Positions 9,165-20,627 of a stretch of 64,000 nt of DNA are shown piece after piece (positions within the stretch are counted from its first letter, which is position 1; each line of letters begins with the position of its first letter). The notes beneath the pieces are model-generated. The model was not told where the DNA came from and searched no databases. It worked only from the letters and a program-made list of their open reading frames with translations. A program made the translations under genes and the position numbers. Origin of the DNA: Xanthobacteraceae bacterium. Its GTDB lineage: Bacteria; Pseudomonadota; Alphaproteobacteria; Rhizobiales; Xanthobacteraceae. The DNA lies in assembly GCA_019635635.1 (NCBI GenBank), contig JAHBZB010000001.1, positions 496,001 through 560,000 of the forward strand. The letters run 5' to 3'.

Positions 9165-9211
9165 ATGGCCTTCGTCCGGGGCGTATCGTTGCTACGCGGG
9201 ACGAAGGCCAT
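9165..9211 (-). promoter_or_regulatory. Hairpin between dnaK and dnaJ (possible attenuator or mRNA-processing element)
   Basis: Bases 9165-9177 (ATGGCCTTCGTCC) are a perfect inverted repeat of 9199-9211. An inner 5-bp stem pairs 9181-9185 with 9193-9197, giving up to 18 pairs in 47 bases. Read in the direction of transcription, the outer stem is followed by TTTCTTG. That is too short a T-run for a full terminator but fits partial attenuation or 3'-end protection of dnaK mRNA. Confidence 0.7.
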
Positions 9212-9238
9212 TCGCATTCACTCGATATAGAAGACCGC

Positions 9239-11152
<1,914 letters not shown>

Positions 11153-11274
11153 GGCTTACCTCTCGTTTCCGGCAGGCCGGGTGGGTCCGTTCGGCACCCT
11201 TGGAAACGGCGTTCCTCGCCGTTCCCCTCGGCCCCCGCGTTGGGGATTTGCCGCGAGCGCGGCAGTTGCGAGGG

Positions 11275-11303
11275 ATATAGGCAGGGGCTTTTTCAGCCGC
11301 AAG
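11275..11303 (-). promoter_or_regulatory. Sigma-32 (RpoH) type promoter of dnaK
   Basis: On the minus strand a CTTGCG (-35, at 11298-11303) is separated by 17 bases from CTATAT (-10, at 11275-11280). This fits the alphaproteobacterial heat-shock consensus CTTG ... CTATAT as I recall it. It would leave a GC-rich leader of over 100 bases before the dnaK ATG. I found no CIRCE operator here, so RpoH rather than HrcA is the likely regulator of dnaK. Confidence 0.65.
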
Positions 11304-11315
11304 GCGGCCAAGCCC

Positions 11316-11957
11316 TTAAAGCTCCGAAGAATTACGCCCCGGACGGGCACGGTAAACGGGAAGCGACCAGCCCCGGAGCAACGCACCGGCACGGATGCCG
11401 AAAGCCACGAGAAAACCGAGGGTTGCGCCGCCCCAGAACGGCGTTCCGGCAGCCGACAGAACCACGAAAACTAAGGCACCCGCGAAGGCACAGGTGATGT
11501 AAAGCTCGCGGCGCAGGATCACCGAAGGCTCGCCCGCGAGCACATCGCGAATCACGCCGCCGAAGGTCGCAGTGAGAATGCCGAGCGCCAGCGCATCGGC
11601 CGCCGACGCGCCCGCGGCCAGGGTCTTCGCCGCACCCACCACCGTATAGGCGGCAAGCCCGACCGCATCCGCCCAGAGGAGCACGCGATAGCGCGATTCA
11701 AAAAGATGCGCGGTGAAAAAGACCAGCACCGCGACGCAAAGCGGAATCGCGAGATAAGCCGGGTGGCGAACCCAGAATACCGGCACGTCGAGCAGAAGGT
11801 CGCGCAACGTACCGCCGCCGGTCGCCGTCACCGCGGCAAAGAACACGAAGGCGACGACGTCGAGTTGTTTGCGTGACGCGGCCAGCGCACCGGTCGCGGC
11901 AAACACCGCGATGCCGACATAGTCGAGTGTCTGGAGAAGAACCGAAACCTGATTCAT
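11316..11957 (-). CDS. TRIC/UPF0126 family cation channel-like membrane protein
   Basis: A 213-residue membrane protein with about seven hydrophobic spans. It contains two copies of the UPF0126 repeat: the first has ATGGGTLRDLL near residue 45, the second TFGGVIRDVLAGE near residue 130. Prokaryotic members of this fold are trimeric potassium-permeable channels homologous to animal TRIC. The ATG at 11955-11957 (MNQVSVLL) is preferred to one six codons upstream because it starts just before the first membrane span. Physiological role here is unknown. Confidence 0.82.
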   Translation of the reverse strand: MNQVSVLLQTLDYVGIAVFAATGALAASRKQLDVVAFVFFAAVTATGGGTLRDLLLDVPVFWVRHPAYLAIPLCVAVLVFFTAHLFESRYRVLLWADAVGLAAYTVVGAAKTLAAGASAADALALGILTATFGGVIRDVLAGEPSVILRRELYITCAFAGALVFVVLSAAGTPFWGGATLGFLVAFGIRAGALLRGWSLPVYRARPGRNSSEL

Positions 11958-12038
11958 GCCCGCGCGACGGGACAACGGCGCGGCGGCGAAGTCAATCGCG
12001 CGTCATTCGCGGCGCAGCACGATCACGCCGATACGAAG

Positions 12039-12653
12039 TCAGACCGACTTATCGACATCGCCGCCATTGGCGGGACCCGCTTTCGGCGCGGCCTTCGCGA
12101 CGCCGACCATGGCGGGACGAAGCACGCGCTCGCCGATGGCATAGCCCGGCTGCACCACCTGCTTCACGGTGCCGGCCGGGACCGAGTCATCCGGAATTTC
12201 GAACATGGCCTGATGGAAGTTCGGGTCGAACTTCTGGCCCACCGGATCGAGCAGGCGGACGCCGTGCTTTTCGAGCGTCTTGGCAAGTTCGCGATTGGTG
12301 AGTTCCACGCCTTCGAGCAGGGTTTTGAGCGTGTTGTCGGCGGCGTCGCGGATCGCGGGATCGACCGCCGCCAGTGCACGGCCGAGGTTGTCGGCGACGG
12401 AGAGCATGTCGCGCGCGAAACCCGCGATCGAGAAGTTGCGCGCGTCGGCAACATCCTTCTCGGCGCGGCGGCGGGTATTTTCCATCTCCGCATGGGCGCG
12501 CAGATACTTGTCTTTGAGTTCCGCGACCTGCGCCTCGAGGACGGTGCGCTCGTCCACATAGGCGGCATGCTCTTTTCCTTCGCGGGCCTGATTTTCGTTC
12601 GCGGCCTGCGGGTCGAGCGGTGCTTTGTCTTTTGCGTTTTCGTCGGCGGTCAT
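12039..12653 (-). CDS. grpE: GrpE, nucleotide exchange factor of DnaK
   Basis: It releases ADP from DnaK and helps reset the chaperone cycle. The protein has a charged N-terminal tail and a long helical segment ([17 protein letters not shown]) near residue 55. The C-terminal beta domain contains the family signature [20 protein letters not shown] followed by V[20 protein letters not shown]. It has 204 residues from ATG 12651-12653. It lies 63 bp downstream of hrcA and is probably co-transcribed with it. Confidence 0.96.
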   Translation of the reverse strand: MTADENAKDKAPLDPQAANENQAREGKEHAAYVDERTVLEAQVAELKDKYLRAHAEMENTRRRAEKDVADARNFSIAGFARDMLSVADNLGRALAAVDPAIRDAADNTLKTLLEGVELTNRELAKTLEKHGVRLLDPVGQKFDPNFHQAMFEIPDDSVPAGTVKQVVQPGYAIGERVLRPAMVGVAKAAPKAGPANGGDVDKSV

Positions 12654-12716
12654 GGGTCTCGTTTTCCGTTCGCCCCGCATATCAGGGCGATGGCCGCAAA
12701 AATCAAGTTCCGGCTT

Positions 12717-13799
12717 CTATTTGCCGCCGAGGATCTTGCTCACCACGAGCGCGGTGTAGTCCACCATCGGGATCACGCGGGCATAATTGAGCCGGGTCGG
12801 GCCGATCACGCCGAGCACGCCGACGACCCTGCCCTCGCCGTCGCGGTAGGGCGCGACGATGGTCGAGGAGCCGGACAGCGAAAACAGCTTGTTCTCGGAA
12901 CCGATGAAGATGCGAAGCCCTTCGGCCTCTTCCGCCTTGCCGAGCAGTTCCGCGACTTCGCCCTTCTGTTCGAGATCGTCGAACAGAAGCCGCACGCGCT
13001 CCAGATCCTCGGCGGCATTCACATCTTCGAGGAGCTTCGCGTGGCCGCGCACGATCAAGCGGCGCGTGTTCGCGTCACCGCCGGACCAGCTTGCGAGGCC
13101 CTCGCTCACGATGCGCTGGGTCAGTTCATCAAGTTCGGCGCGCGCGGCATTGAGCGATTTCTCGAGATCGTTCCGCGCTTCGCCGAGCGTACGGCCGCGA
13201 ATGCGCGCGTTCAGAAAATTGGTCGCTTCGACCAGCGAGGAATTTGGAACGTCTTTCGGAATGTTCAGGAGCCGGTTTTCGACCTGACCGTCCTCCGAGA
13301 CCAGCACCGCGAGCGCGCGGGCGGCATCGAGCCGCACGAATTCGATCTGCTTCAGGCGCGGATTGGTCTTGGTCGCCGTCACCACGCCAGCGCCGCGCGA
13401 AAGGCCGGACAGAAGTGCGGAAGCTTCACCAAGCACGGATTCGATATTGCCGCCGCGGGTCGCGCTCACCTGCGCGTCGATGTTGCGCCGCTCACGCTCC
13501 GGCAGGTCGCCGATTTCCATCAGCGCATCGACGAAGAAGCGGAGACCCTGCTGGGTGGGGAGTCTACCTGCGCTCGTGTGCGGCGAATAAATCAGGCCCG
13601 CGGCCTCGAGGTCCGCCATGACGTTGCGCACGGAAGCCGGCGAAAGCGTCATCGGAATGATGCGCGAAAGATTGCGTGAGCCGACGGGCTCGCCGGTCGC
13701 GAGATAGGATTCGACGATCTGCCGGAAAATCTCGCGCGAGCGCTCGTCGAGTTCGCGTAACGCCTGACCCGGCGGTCTTAGCGGAATCTCTGCGGACAA
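12717..13799 (-). CDS. hrcA: Heat-inducible transcription repressor HrcA
   Basis: HrcA represses chaperonin genes by binding CIRCE operators. The winged-helix region ([24 protein letters not shown], then [23 protein letters not shown]) occupies the first 80 residues, followed by the regulatory GAF-like part. Start: no ATG fits. A TTG at 13797-13799 has an AGGAG nine bases upstream (13809-13813) and gives 360 residues, normal for the family. It is divergent from rph. No CIRCE sequence was found in this window, so its targets (probably groESL) must lie elsewhere. Confidence 0.93.
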   Translation of the reverse strand: MSAEIPLRPPGQALRELDERSREIFRQIVESYLATGEPVGSRNLSRIIPMTLSPASVRNVMADLEAAGLIYSPHTSAGRLPTQQGLRFFVDALMEIGDLPERERRNIDAQVSATRGGNIESVLGEASALLSGLSRGAGVVTATKTNPRLKQIEFVRLDAARALAVLVSEDGQVENRLLNIPKDVPNSSLVEATNFLNARIRGRTLGEARNDLEKSLNAARAELDELTQRIVSEGLASWSGGDANTRRLIVRGHAKLLEDVNAAEDLERVRLLFDDLEQKGEVAELLGKAEEAEGLRIFIGSENKLFSLSGSSTIVAPYRDGEGRVVGVLGVIGPTRLNYARVIPMVDYTALVVSKILGGK

Positions 13800-13938
13800 C
13801 GCGGCCTGCTCCTGTCTGCCCCGAAACGCATACTTGCCTACTATATCTCGGGTTTTGGCGCCGTTCGAGCAAGACCGGGTTGCCGCGCGGCGCCTGCTGC
13901 CCCTACAAGGGCCCGCAACAGTGAATGAAGGAGCGACG

Positions 13939-14655
13939 ATGGCGCGGCCGGGCGGACGAGCGAACGACCAGATGCGGGCGGTTTCTTTCGAGCGCGGGTT
14001 CTCGCGCCATGCCGAGGGTTCCTGCCTCGTGCGGTTCGGCGACACGCATGTGCTCGTCACCGCTTCGCTCGAGGAACGGCTGCCGCCGTGGCTCAAGGGT
14101 CAGGGCCGCGGCTGGGTCACCGCGGAATACGGCATGCTGCCGCGCTCGACGCATGACCGCACGCGCCGCGAGGCGGCGGGCGGCAAGCAGTCGGGACGCA
14201 CGCTTGAAATCCAGCGCCTGATCGGGCGGAGCCTGCGCACCGTCACCGATCTTGTCGCACTCGGCGAGCGGCAGATCACGCTCGACTGCGACGTGATCCA
14301 GGCCGACGGCGGCACGCGCACCGCGTCGATCACCGGCGCGTGGATCGCGCTCCACGACTGCATCGCGTGGATGAAGAAGCGCGGCATGGTGACGAAGCCG
14401 GTGCTCACCGATCAGGTTGCGGCGATCTCCTGCGGCATCGTCGAGGGTACCCCGGTGCTCGATCTCAATTACGACGAAGACTCCACCGCCGAGACCGACA
14501 TGAATCTCGTGATGACCGGCAACGGCGGCATCATCGAAATTCAGGGCACCGCCGAGAAGAAGCCCTTCACTAACGACGAGATGACGGCGCTGATCGAACT
14601 TGCGCGCAACGGCATCAACAAACTCGTCGATATGCAGAAGATGACGGTCGCCTGA
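13939..14655 (+). CDS. rph: Ribonuclease PH
   Basis: A phosphorolytic 3'-5' exoribonuclease that trims tRNA and other RNA 3' ends. It matches along its whole 238 residues: the N-terminal [16 protein letters not shown], the phosphate-binding region with [31 protein letters not shown], and [16 protein letters not shown] near residue 175. The ATG at 13939 follows a GAAGGAG. It overlaps rdgB by one base (TGATG), in the conserved order hrcA (divergent)-rph-rdgB-hemW. Confidence 0.96.
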   Translation: MARPGGRANDQMRAVSFERGFSRHAEGSCLVRFGDTHVLVTASLEERLPPWLKGQGRGWVTAEYGMLPRSTHDRTRREAAGGKQSGRTLEIQRLIGRSLRTVTDLVALGERQITLDCDVIQADGGTRTASITGAWIALHDCIAWMKKRGMVTKPVLTDQVAAISCGIVEGTPVLDLNYDEDSTAETDMNLVMTGNGGIIEIQGTAEKKPFTNDEMTALIELARNGINKLVDMQKMTVA

Positions 14656-15284
14656 TGGCGCGCAGACTTTCCGGGAAAGTCGTGCTTGCGACCCATAATT
14701 CCGGGAAGCTGAAGGAAATGCGCGAACTGCTCGCGCCTTACGGCGTAGAGGTGGTTTCCGCGGGCGAACTCGGACTTCCCGAGCCGGAAGAAAACGGCAC
14801 CACTTTCGAAGCGAATGCGAAGATCAAGGCGGAAGCCGCCGCGCAAGCGTCGAACCTTCCGGCTTTCGCGGACGACTCGGGGTTGGCGGTCGAGGCGCTG
14901 AACGGCGCGCCGGGGATTTACTCCGCGCGCTGGGCGGGCTCTTCCAAGAATTTCGCGCAGGCCATGCGGCTCGTCGAAGAGAAGCTGCACGAAGCCAATG
15001 CAGTCGCGCCCGCCCAACGCAAAGCCGCTTTTATTTCCGCACTCTCTGTCGCCTGGCCCGACGGCGAGACGATCACGTTCGAAGGCCGCGTCGATGGCAC
15101 GCTGGTGTGGCCGCCGCGCGGCACCGCGGGCTTCGGTTACGATCCGGTGTTCCTGCCTGACGGAAAGAACAAAACCTTCGGCGAGATGACGGCGGAAGAG
15201 AAGCATGGACTGCCCCCGCACGGCGAAGGCCTTTCGCATCGCGCACGCGCTTTTCTGAAACTCGCGGAGGCGTGCCTTGGCTGA
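14655..15284 (+). CDS. rdgB: RdgB/HAM1 non-canonical purine NTP pyrophosphatase (dITP/XTP)
   Basis: It cleans the nucleotide pool by hydrolysing ITP, dITP and XTP to the monophosphates. The opening [13 protein letters not shown] is the substrate loop. Later signatures are [37 protein letters not shown] (metal-binding Asp pair), FGYDPVF near residue 155 and SHRARA near the C terminus. It has 209 residues. Translation is coupled to rph by a one-base overlap. Confidence 0.96.
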   Translation: MARRLSGKVVLATHNSGKLKEMRELLAPYGVEVVSAGELGLPEPEENGTTFEANAKIKAEAAAQASNLPAFADDSGLAVEALNGAPGIYSARWAGSSKNFAQAMRLVEEKLHEANAVAPAQRKAAFISALSVAWPDGETITFEGRVDGTLVWPPRGTAGFGYDPVFLPDGKNKTFGEMTAEEKHGLPPHGEGLSHRARAFLKLAEACLG

Positions 15285-16422
15285 CGCCTTCGGCGTTTAT
15301 GTGCATTGGCCGTTCTGCCTCGCGAAGTGCCCCTATTGCGATTTCAATTCGCATGTCCGCCACGAGAAGCCGGATGAAGCGCGTTATGCGCGCGCGATCG
15401 CATCCGAACTTGCGTATCTGAAGCTGCATACGCGCGCGCGCGAAGTCACGAGCATTTTCTTCGGTGGCGGCACGCCGTCGCTGATGCAGCCTGCGACCGT
15501 GCAAAGCGTGCTCGATGAAATCGCAAAACATTGGACGATCTCGAAAGACGCCGAGATCACGCTGGAGGCGAACCCGACCAGCGTCGAAGCCGAACGCTTT
15601 CGCGGCTATCGCGCGGCCGGGGTCAATCGCGTTTCGCTCGGCGTGCAGGCGCTCGACGACGTTTCGCTGAAGAATCTCGGGCGGATGCATACGGCGGATG
15701 AGGCGCTTGCCGCGGTCGAAGTCGCGCGCGGGAATTTTCCGCGCATTTCCTTCGACCTTATTTATGCGCGGCCCGATCAGTCGCCGCAGGCATGGCGCGA
15801 GGAATTGACGAAAGCGCTCGCTTTTGCGCCCGAGCATCTGTCGCTCTATCAACTCACCATCGAGCCCGGCACCGCGTTCGAACTCCTGCATCGCGCGGGC
15901 AAGCTGAAAACGCCCGACGCCGATATCTCGCGCGCGCTCTGGGACGTGACGCAGGAGCTCTGCGAAGCGCGCGCCATGCCGGCGTATGAAATTTCCAATC
16001 ACGCGAAGGCAGGCGCGGAGTCGCGCCATAACCTCGTTTACTGGCGCTATCAGGAATATGCCGGCGTCGGCCCCGGTGCGCATGGCCGTATCGGCGCGGA
16101 TGGCGCGCGGATCGCGACTTCGACCGAAAAGAATCCGGAGCGCTGGCTTGCGCTGGTCGAAGCGAACGGCCACGGCCTCGTAGAAGAAGAAAAACTTTCG
16201 CAGCTCGAGCAGGCCGACGAGATGCTCGTGATGGGTCTGCGGCTCGCGGAAGGCATCGATGTCGCGCGCTTCGAACGGCTTACCGGCGTTTCGCTGAATC
16301 CCGAGCGGGTGTCGTTCCTCGAAAGCGAAGGACTGGTCGAGCGCTCGCACGATTCGCGGCTGCGCGTGACGGCTTCCGGCTTCCCGCTGCTCGACGCGAT
16401 CGTGGCCGATCTAGCTGCCTAG
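15277..16422 (+). CDS. hemW: HemW, radical SAM heme chaperone
   Basis: A HemN-like radical SAM protein now regarded as a heme chaperone rather than a coproporphyrinogen oxidase. [16 protein letters not shown] gives the iron-sulfur ligands Cys14, Cys18 and Cys21. [10 protein letters not shown] and the EANPTSVE strand follow, and the C-terminal HemN domain has the Y-E-ISNHAK and N-x-YW motifs. It has 381 residues. The start is a TTG at 15277 inside the end of rdgB. The stop lies in a CTAG shared with the converging lipoprotein gene. Confidence 0.93.
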   Translation: MADAFGVYVHWPFCLAKCPYCDFNSHVRHEKPDEARYARAIASELAYLKLHTRAREVTSIFFGGGTPSLMQPATVQSVLDEIAKHWTISKDAEITLEANPTSVEAERFRGYRAAGVNRVSLGVQALDDVSLKNLGRMHTADEALAAVEVARGNFPRISFDLIYARPDQSPQAWREELTKALAFAPEHLSLYQLTIEPGTAFELLHRAGKLKTPDADISRALWDVTQELCEARAMPAYEISNHAKAGAESRHNLVYWRYQEYAGVGPGAHGRIGADGARIATSTEKNPERWLALVEANGHGLVEEEKLSQLEQADEMLVMGLRLAEGIDVARFERLTGVSLNPERVSFLESEGLVERSHDSRLRVTASGFPLLDAIVADLAA

Positions 16423-17657
16423 AGTGCTGCGCTGTTGAAGTTGTTCGGCGCGGGTTGCAGCACGCGCGAGGTCCGGTTGCGGATTTCCATCACCGAAAGC
16501 GAGCGCTCGCAGGTGCCGTCGTTGCGGAAGCGGAACACGCCATCGACGCCGGCGAAGCCTGCGCGGCTCGTTAGCACCTCTTCGGTGAAGCGGCTCGGGC
16601 CTTTCGTTTTCACGAGCTGGCAGACCAGCGAAACCGCGTCATAGGCGAGCGAAGCGGTGCGCGCCGGATCGGAGCCGAAGCGCGCGCGATAGCGCTGCGC
16701 GAAACCGCGAAAGCCGGAATCGTCGGGTGCCGCGAACCACGCGCCCTCCAGTTCGGCGATCGAGAATACGTTCTGGTCGTCCCACAGCCCGGCGCCCGCG
16801 AACTGCACCCGTTTCGGATTGACGCCGACGGAGGCGAGCGCCTTCAGCACGAACGAAGTGCCTTCCGCACCGTCAGCAATGATGATGAAGTCGGTCATGC
16901 GGAAGCCGGGTTGTGCGCGGCGCACGGCCGAAAGCGCATCGGTCGGATTCTGGTTGTAGCGCTGGACCGCGTTCACGTTCGCCTTGCGCGCGGACGCGAA
17001 CTGCTTGATCGCCGCTTCGCAGACGTTGCCGTAGGCGTTGTCGGGCACGAAACCGGTAATGCCCCGCTTGCCGCGCGACGCGCCGAACGTGATCACGCGG
17101 TCGATGTCGTTTTCCGGCTGGAAGCTCAGAAGATAAATGCCGCGCGCAGCGACGTTCGAATCGGTCGAGAACGCGATCATCGGCACCGAGCGCGTGCGCG
17201 TCACCTGCCCGGCGGCGGCGACAGCGTGACTGAACAGCGGGCCGAGCACGATCTCCGCGCCTTCGGAGATGGTGGCCTGTGCCGCGGCCTGCGCGCCCTG
17301 CGCGGTGCCGCCGTCGTCCTTGATGATGAGCTGGATGTTCGGATTGTTGAATTCGGAAAGCGCAAGCTCGGCGGCGTTACGCATCGACTGCGCAGCGACG
17401 CCGGCATTACCCGCGCCGCTCAGCGAAAGAATGAGCCCGACACGGACATTGCCCGCGCCGAGATTCTGCAACGGCTGCGTCTCGATCTGGTTGTCGAGGT
17501 TAGGTCCCTGCGCGGACTGCGGCGAGTCGTTCAGGAAGCTCGGCATGGATGTCGAACACGCCGCGAGCGAGAGGCCCGCCGGCAGAATTAGAACGCTGCG
17601 GCGCGTCCACAGAAGCGTTCCGCCGTTTTCTCCGCTGGGGGTCGTTCGTTTCCGCAC
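16419..17657 (-). CDS. LpoA-like penicillin-binding-protein activator lipoprotein (periplasmic-binding fold)
   Basis: A 412-residue lipoprotein: a TRRSVLILPAGLSLAAC leader puts the lipidated Cys at 34; the RR pair could allow Tat export. The rest is a type-I periplasmic-binding fold (VRVGLILSLSGAGNAGVAAQSM near residue 71), as in branched-chain amino-acid receptors and LpoA, which stimulates PBP1A. The neighbours rsmI (divergent) and yraN match the enterobacterial yraL-lpoA-yraN order, which supports the LpoA reading. It lacks the N-terminal TPR half of E. coli LpoA. Activation of a PBP is inference. Confidence 0.75.
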   Translation of the reverse strand: MRKRTTPSGENGGTLLWTRRSVLILPAGLSLAACSTSMPSFLNDSPQSAQGPNLDNQIETQPLQNLGAGNVRVGLILSLSGAGNAGVAAQSMRNAAELALSEFNNPNIQLIIKDDGGTAQGAQAAAQATISEGAEIVLGPLFSHAVAAAGQVTRTRSVPMIAFSTDSNVAARGIYLLSFQPENDIDRVITFGASRGKRGITGFVPDNAYGNVCEAAIKQFASARKANVNAVQRYNQNPTDALSAVRRAQPGFRMTDFIIIADGAEGTSFVLKALASVGVNPKRVQFAGAGLWDDQNVFSIAELEGAWFAAPDDSGFRGFAQRYRARFGSDPARTASLAYDAVSLVCQLVKTKGPSRFTEEVLTSRAGFAGVDGVFRFRNDGTCERSLSVMEIRNRTSRVLQPAPNNFNSAAL

Positions 17658-17821
17658 ACTCGCTACCTTTACGCCTGCTTATTACGTTCGCGCCGCGGCG
17701 ATGGCCAATCGGGAGGGCTGCCATACGCCATCAGAATCAGGCTTTCTCCTTGAAAACCTTGAATTTTCCGCCTTTTCTGTCCCGCGCCTCGGGAATTGTC
17801 CGCGAAGCCCTTTAAGAAATC

Positions 17822-18736
17822 ATGCACCATAGCGCAATGGACGACAGACGCAGTTCCAAAACGCCGAAAGCGAGGTCCGCTACACCGGTGCAATCGCCGC
17901 GGCTCGCACCGGGGCTCTATGTCGTCGCGACTCCGATCGGAAATTTGCGCGACATCACGCTGCGGGCGCTCGAAGTCCTGCGCGCGGCCGATCTCGTGCT
18001 CTGCGAGGACACGCGCGTCACGCACAAACTGCTCGAGCGGCATCAGCTTTCGCCGAAGCTTGCCGCCTATCACGACCACAATGCCGCGAGCGTTCGCCCG
18101 CGCGTGCTTGCCGAGCTTGCCAAGGGTTCGGCGATCGCGCTGGTTTCGGATGCGGGAACGCCGCTCGTCTCCGATCCGGGCTTCAAGCTGGTCGAGGCCG
18201 CAATCGAGGCGGGCCACCGCGTATTTCCGATTCCGGGCGCGTCGGCGGCCCTTGCGGCACTCGTCGCCGCCGGATTGCCTTCCGACCGATTTTTCTTCGA
18301 GGGATTCCTGCCGCCGAAAAGCGGCGCGCGAAAAGCGCGGCTTTCTGAACTGCGCGCGATTCCGGCGACGATGATTTATTACGAAAGCGGGCCGCGGCTT
18401 GCGGAATCGCTTTCCGACATGGCCGCCACGCTCGGTGCGCGCGATGCCGCCGTCTGCCGCGAACTGACAAAAGCGTTCGAGGAAATCCGGCGCGGCACGC
18501 TTTCGGATCTCGCTGCTCATTATGAGGAGGCCGGCGCACCGAAGGGCGAGATCGTTGTCGTGGTTGCGCCGCCCGGCGAAACGCCGCTGCTCGACGAAGA
18601 AGACATCGAGCAGAAAATAAAGATGGCGCTGAAGACCCTTTCGCTCAAAGACGCATCCGCCGCGATTGCGGCCGAGACCGGATTGCCGCGCAAGGAAATT
18701 TACGCACGCGCGCTTGCGCTTGCCGGGAAAAAGTAA
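17822..18736 (+). CDS. rsmI: 16S rRNA (cytidine1402-2'-O)-methyltransferase
   Basis: It 2'-O-methylates C1402 of 16S rRNA in the decoding centre. It shows the SAM/tetrapyrrole methyltransferase fold: [21 protein letters not shown] near residue 31, [26 protein letters not shown] near residue 108 and [14 protein letters not shown]. The 304 residues include a N-terminal extension of about 30 residues; the ATG at 17837 is an alternative start. It overlaps yraN by one base (TAATG). Confidence 0.95.
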   Translation: MHHSAMDDRRSSKTPKARSATPVQSPRLAPGLYVVATPIGNLRDITLRALEVLRAADLVLCEDTRVTHKLLERHQLSPKLAAYHDHNAASVRPRVLAELAKGSAIALVSDAGTPLVSDPGFKLVEAAIEAGHRVFPIPGASAALAALVAAGLPSDRFFFEGFLPPKSGARKARLSELRAIPATMIYYESGPRLAESLSDMAATLGARDAAVCRELTKAFEEIRRGTLSDLAAHYEEAGAPKGEIVVVVAPPGETPLLDEEDIEQKIKMALKTLSLKDASAAIAAETGLPRKEIYARALALAGKK

Positions 18737-19122
18737 TGACGACCGCGAAGCGGAACGCCGATCCGAAACGCAAGGACGCATTCCTGCGCGGCGTCTCGGC
18801 GGAAGGCCGCGCTTCTCTTTATCTCGCCGCCAAAGGCTACCGGACGCTCGCGCGGCGCTGGAAAAGCCCGGCCGGAGAGATCGATCTCGTCGTCAAGCGC
18901 GGCAGGCTGATCGTCTTCGTCGAGGTCAAGGCACGGGGCGATCTCGACGCCGCCGCCTTTGCCGTGTTGCCGCGGCAACGCAAGCGGATCACGGCGGCGG
19001 CGGAAGCCTGGCTCGCAACGCATCCCGAGCATATGAGCCATGATCTGCGTTTCGACGCGGTGCTGATTGCGCCGAAGCGCCTTCCGCGTCATATCGAGGC
19101 GGCGTTCGACGCCGAATATTGA
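18736..19122 (+). CDS. YraN/UPF0102 family endonuclease-like protein
   Basis: 128 residues with the restriction-endonuclease-like core: [29 protein letters not shown] (catalytic-type Asp) and [11 protein letters not shown] (E-x-K). The family resembles Holliday-junction resolvases, but its cellular function is not settled. It sits between rsmI and gshB in a run of overlapping genes, the usual place for yraN. Confidence 0.9.
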   Translation: MTTAKRNADPKRKDAFLRGVSAEGRASLYLAAKGYRTLARRWKSPAGEIDLVVKRGRLIVFVEVKARGDLDAAAFAVLPRQRKRITAAAEAWLATHPEHMSHDLRFDAVLIAPKRLPRHIEAAFDAEY

Positions 19123-19133
19123 GGAGCACGCGC

Positions 19134-20072
19134 TTGGCACTAAAAGTCGCCGTCCAGATGGATCCGATCGAGCGGATCAAGATCGCGGGCGATTCCACCT
19201 TCGCGCTCCTGCTCGAGGCGCAAAGCCGCGGCCACAGCCTTTCCTACTACACGCCGGACAAACTCTCGCTGTCCGAGGGAAAACTCTACGCAAGCGTGAA
19301 CGCGCTCGAAGTGCGCGACAGGGCGGGCGACCACTTCACGCTCGGCGAAGCCAAACGCACCGATCTTTCCAGCTTCGACGTCATCCTGCTGCGGCAGGAT
19401 CCGCCGTTCGACATGCATTATATCACGACGACGCATCTGCTCGAGAAGCTGACCGGTACGCTCGTCGTCAACAACGCGCGCTCGGTGCGCAACGCGCCGG
19501 AGAAAATGTTCGTGATGGAGTTCGGCGACCTGATGCCGCCGACTTTGATCACGCGCGATCTCGAAGAGATCAAGGCGTTCCGCGCGAAGCACAAGGACAT
19601 CGTGATGAAGCCCTTGTACGGCAAGGGCGGCGAGAGCGTATTCCGCATCGCGCCGGACGACCTGAATTTCGGTTCGCTCTTCGACCTGTTCTCGGTCACG
19701 TTCCGCGAAGCCTGGGTAGTGCAGAAGTTCCTTCCCGAAGTGAAAGACGGCGACAAGCGCATCATTCTTGTCGACGGAGAATTCGCGGGCGCGGTGAACC
19801 GCGTGCCGGCGGAAGGCGATCTTCGCTCCAACATGGTGCGCGGCGGCTCGCCGAAGAAAACCGACCTTTCTCCGCGCGAGCGCGAAATCTGCGACCGGCT
19901 CGGGCCGGAGCTGAAGAAGCGCGGGCTTCTTTTCACGGGTATCGACGTGATCGGCGGTTGGCTCACCGAAATCAACGTGACGTCGCCTACCGGAATCCGC
20001 GCGATCAAGAATCTGGGCGGGCCGGATGTCGCGGCGATGATCTGGGACGCCATCGAGAAGAAGCGCAAATGA
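19134..20072 (+). CDS. gshB: Glutathione synthetase
   Basis: An ATP-grasp enzyme that joins gamma-glutamylcysteine and glycine to form glutathione. The N terminus ([11 protein letters not shown], then [11 protein letters not shown]) is diagnostic. [16 protein letters not shown], the glycine-rich [14 protein letters not shown] loop near residue 157 and [14 protein letters not shown] near residue 282 complete the pattern. A TTG at 19134 is chosen because GAGGAG at 19121-19126 lies seven bases upstream; this gives 312 residues. Its TGA overlaps the ATG of the next gene. Confidence 0.95.
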   Translation: MALKVAVQMDPIERIKIAGDSTFALLLEAQSRGHSLSYYTPDKLSLSEGKLYASVNALEVRDRAGDHFTLGEAKRTDLSSFDVILLRQDPPFDMHYITTTHLLEKLTGTLVVNNARSVRNAPEKMFVMEFGDLMPPTLITRDLEEIKAFRAKHKDIVMKPLYGKGGESVFRIAPDDLNFGSLFDLFSVTFREAWVVQKFLPEVKDGDKRIILVDGEFAGAVNRVPAEGDLRSNMVRGGSPKKTDLSPREREICDRLGPELKKRGLLFTGIDVIGGWLTEINVTSPTGIRAIKNLGGPDVAAMIWDAIEKKRK

Positions 20073-20542
20073 ACGTGCAAGCCGAAGCCGTGCCCGCAGG
20101 TTTCATCGAACTGCCGTTTGCAGGCGGCGAGCATTTTCTCTCGCTGACCGGCCCGCTTTACGCCAAGCGCGACGGCGACAAGCTCGTGCTTGGGCTTCGC
20201 ATCGAAAAGCGCCACTGCAACATCGCGGGCATCTGCCACGGCGGCATGCTGATGACTTTCGCCGACATGCAGCTTGGCCTGGGCGCGCGCTTCGGAGCGG
20301 AAGAGGAGTTCGGCTTCATGCCGACGGTTTCGATGACCGCGGACTTTCTCGCACCCGCGCCGCTTGGCGCGTGGGTCGAAGGCCGCACCGATCTTTTGCG
20401 CGCGACGCGTAATTTTCTGTTCTGCCAATGCATCGTGTCGTCGAACGGCGCGCCGGTTATGCGCGCGAGCGGAATAATGAAACTCGGCGGTGCGCCTATA
20501 CCCATCAAAGGGCTGCCGAATCTGCGTACCCTCTTGAAATAA
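20069..20542 (+). CDS. PaaI-family thioesterase (hotdog fold)
   Basis: 157 residues with the hotdog-fold signature: [20 protein letters not shown] near residue 50 (the H-G-G pair is the usual active-site region) and [28 protein letters not shown]. Such enzymes hydrolyse acyl-CoA thioesters, often aromatic ones; the substrate is unknown here. It is coupled to gshB by an ATGA overlap. The 85 bp after it hold the LexA-controlled comM promoter. Confidence 0.82.
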   Translation: MNVQAEAVPAGFIELPFAGGEHFLSLTGPLYAKRDGDKLVLGLRIEKRHCNIAGICHGGMLMTFADMQLGLGARFGAEEEFGFMPTVSMTADFLAPAPLGAWVEGRTDLLRATRNFLFCQCIVSSNGAPVMRASGIMKLGGAPIPIKGLPNLRTLLK

Positions 20543-20554
20543 CGTCGCTATTTT

Positions 20555-20569
20555 GTTCACGTAATGTTC
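20555..20569 (+). promoter_or_regulatory. LexA (SOS) box upstream of comM
   Basis: GTTCACGTAATGTTC is a perfect match to the alphaproteobacterial LexA operator GTTC-N7-GTTC. It overlaps or abuts plausible -35 elements (TTGTTC at 20553, TTGACG at 20570), where bound LexA would block transcription of comM, whose ATG is at 20628. Confidence 0.8.
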
Positions 20570-20627
20570 TTGACGATACGAACGAAGTTCCGTTAGCCTC
20601 CTCCGATATCGGGGAGAGCCACGCGCG

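Noticed and set aside
11205-11225. Second LexA-like box in the dnaK leader (GTTC twice)
   Set aside because: The spacing is six bases rather than seven, and the position far downstream of the promoter is wrong for a repressor site.
13800-13938. CIRCE operator search near hrcA and dnaK
   Set aside because: No TTAGCACTC-N9-GAGTGCTAA or close relative was seen here, upstream of dnaK, or elsewhere in the gaps.
19067-20068. Long N-terminal extension in frame with the PaaI-type thioesterase
   Set aside because: It runs through yraN and gshB in another frame and is Arg-rich nonsense; the thioesterase begins at the ATGA overlap at 20069.
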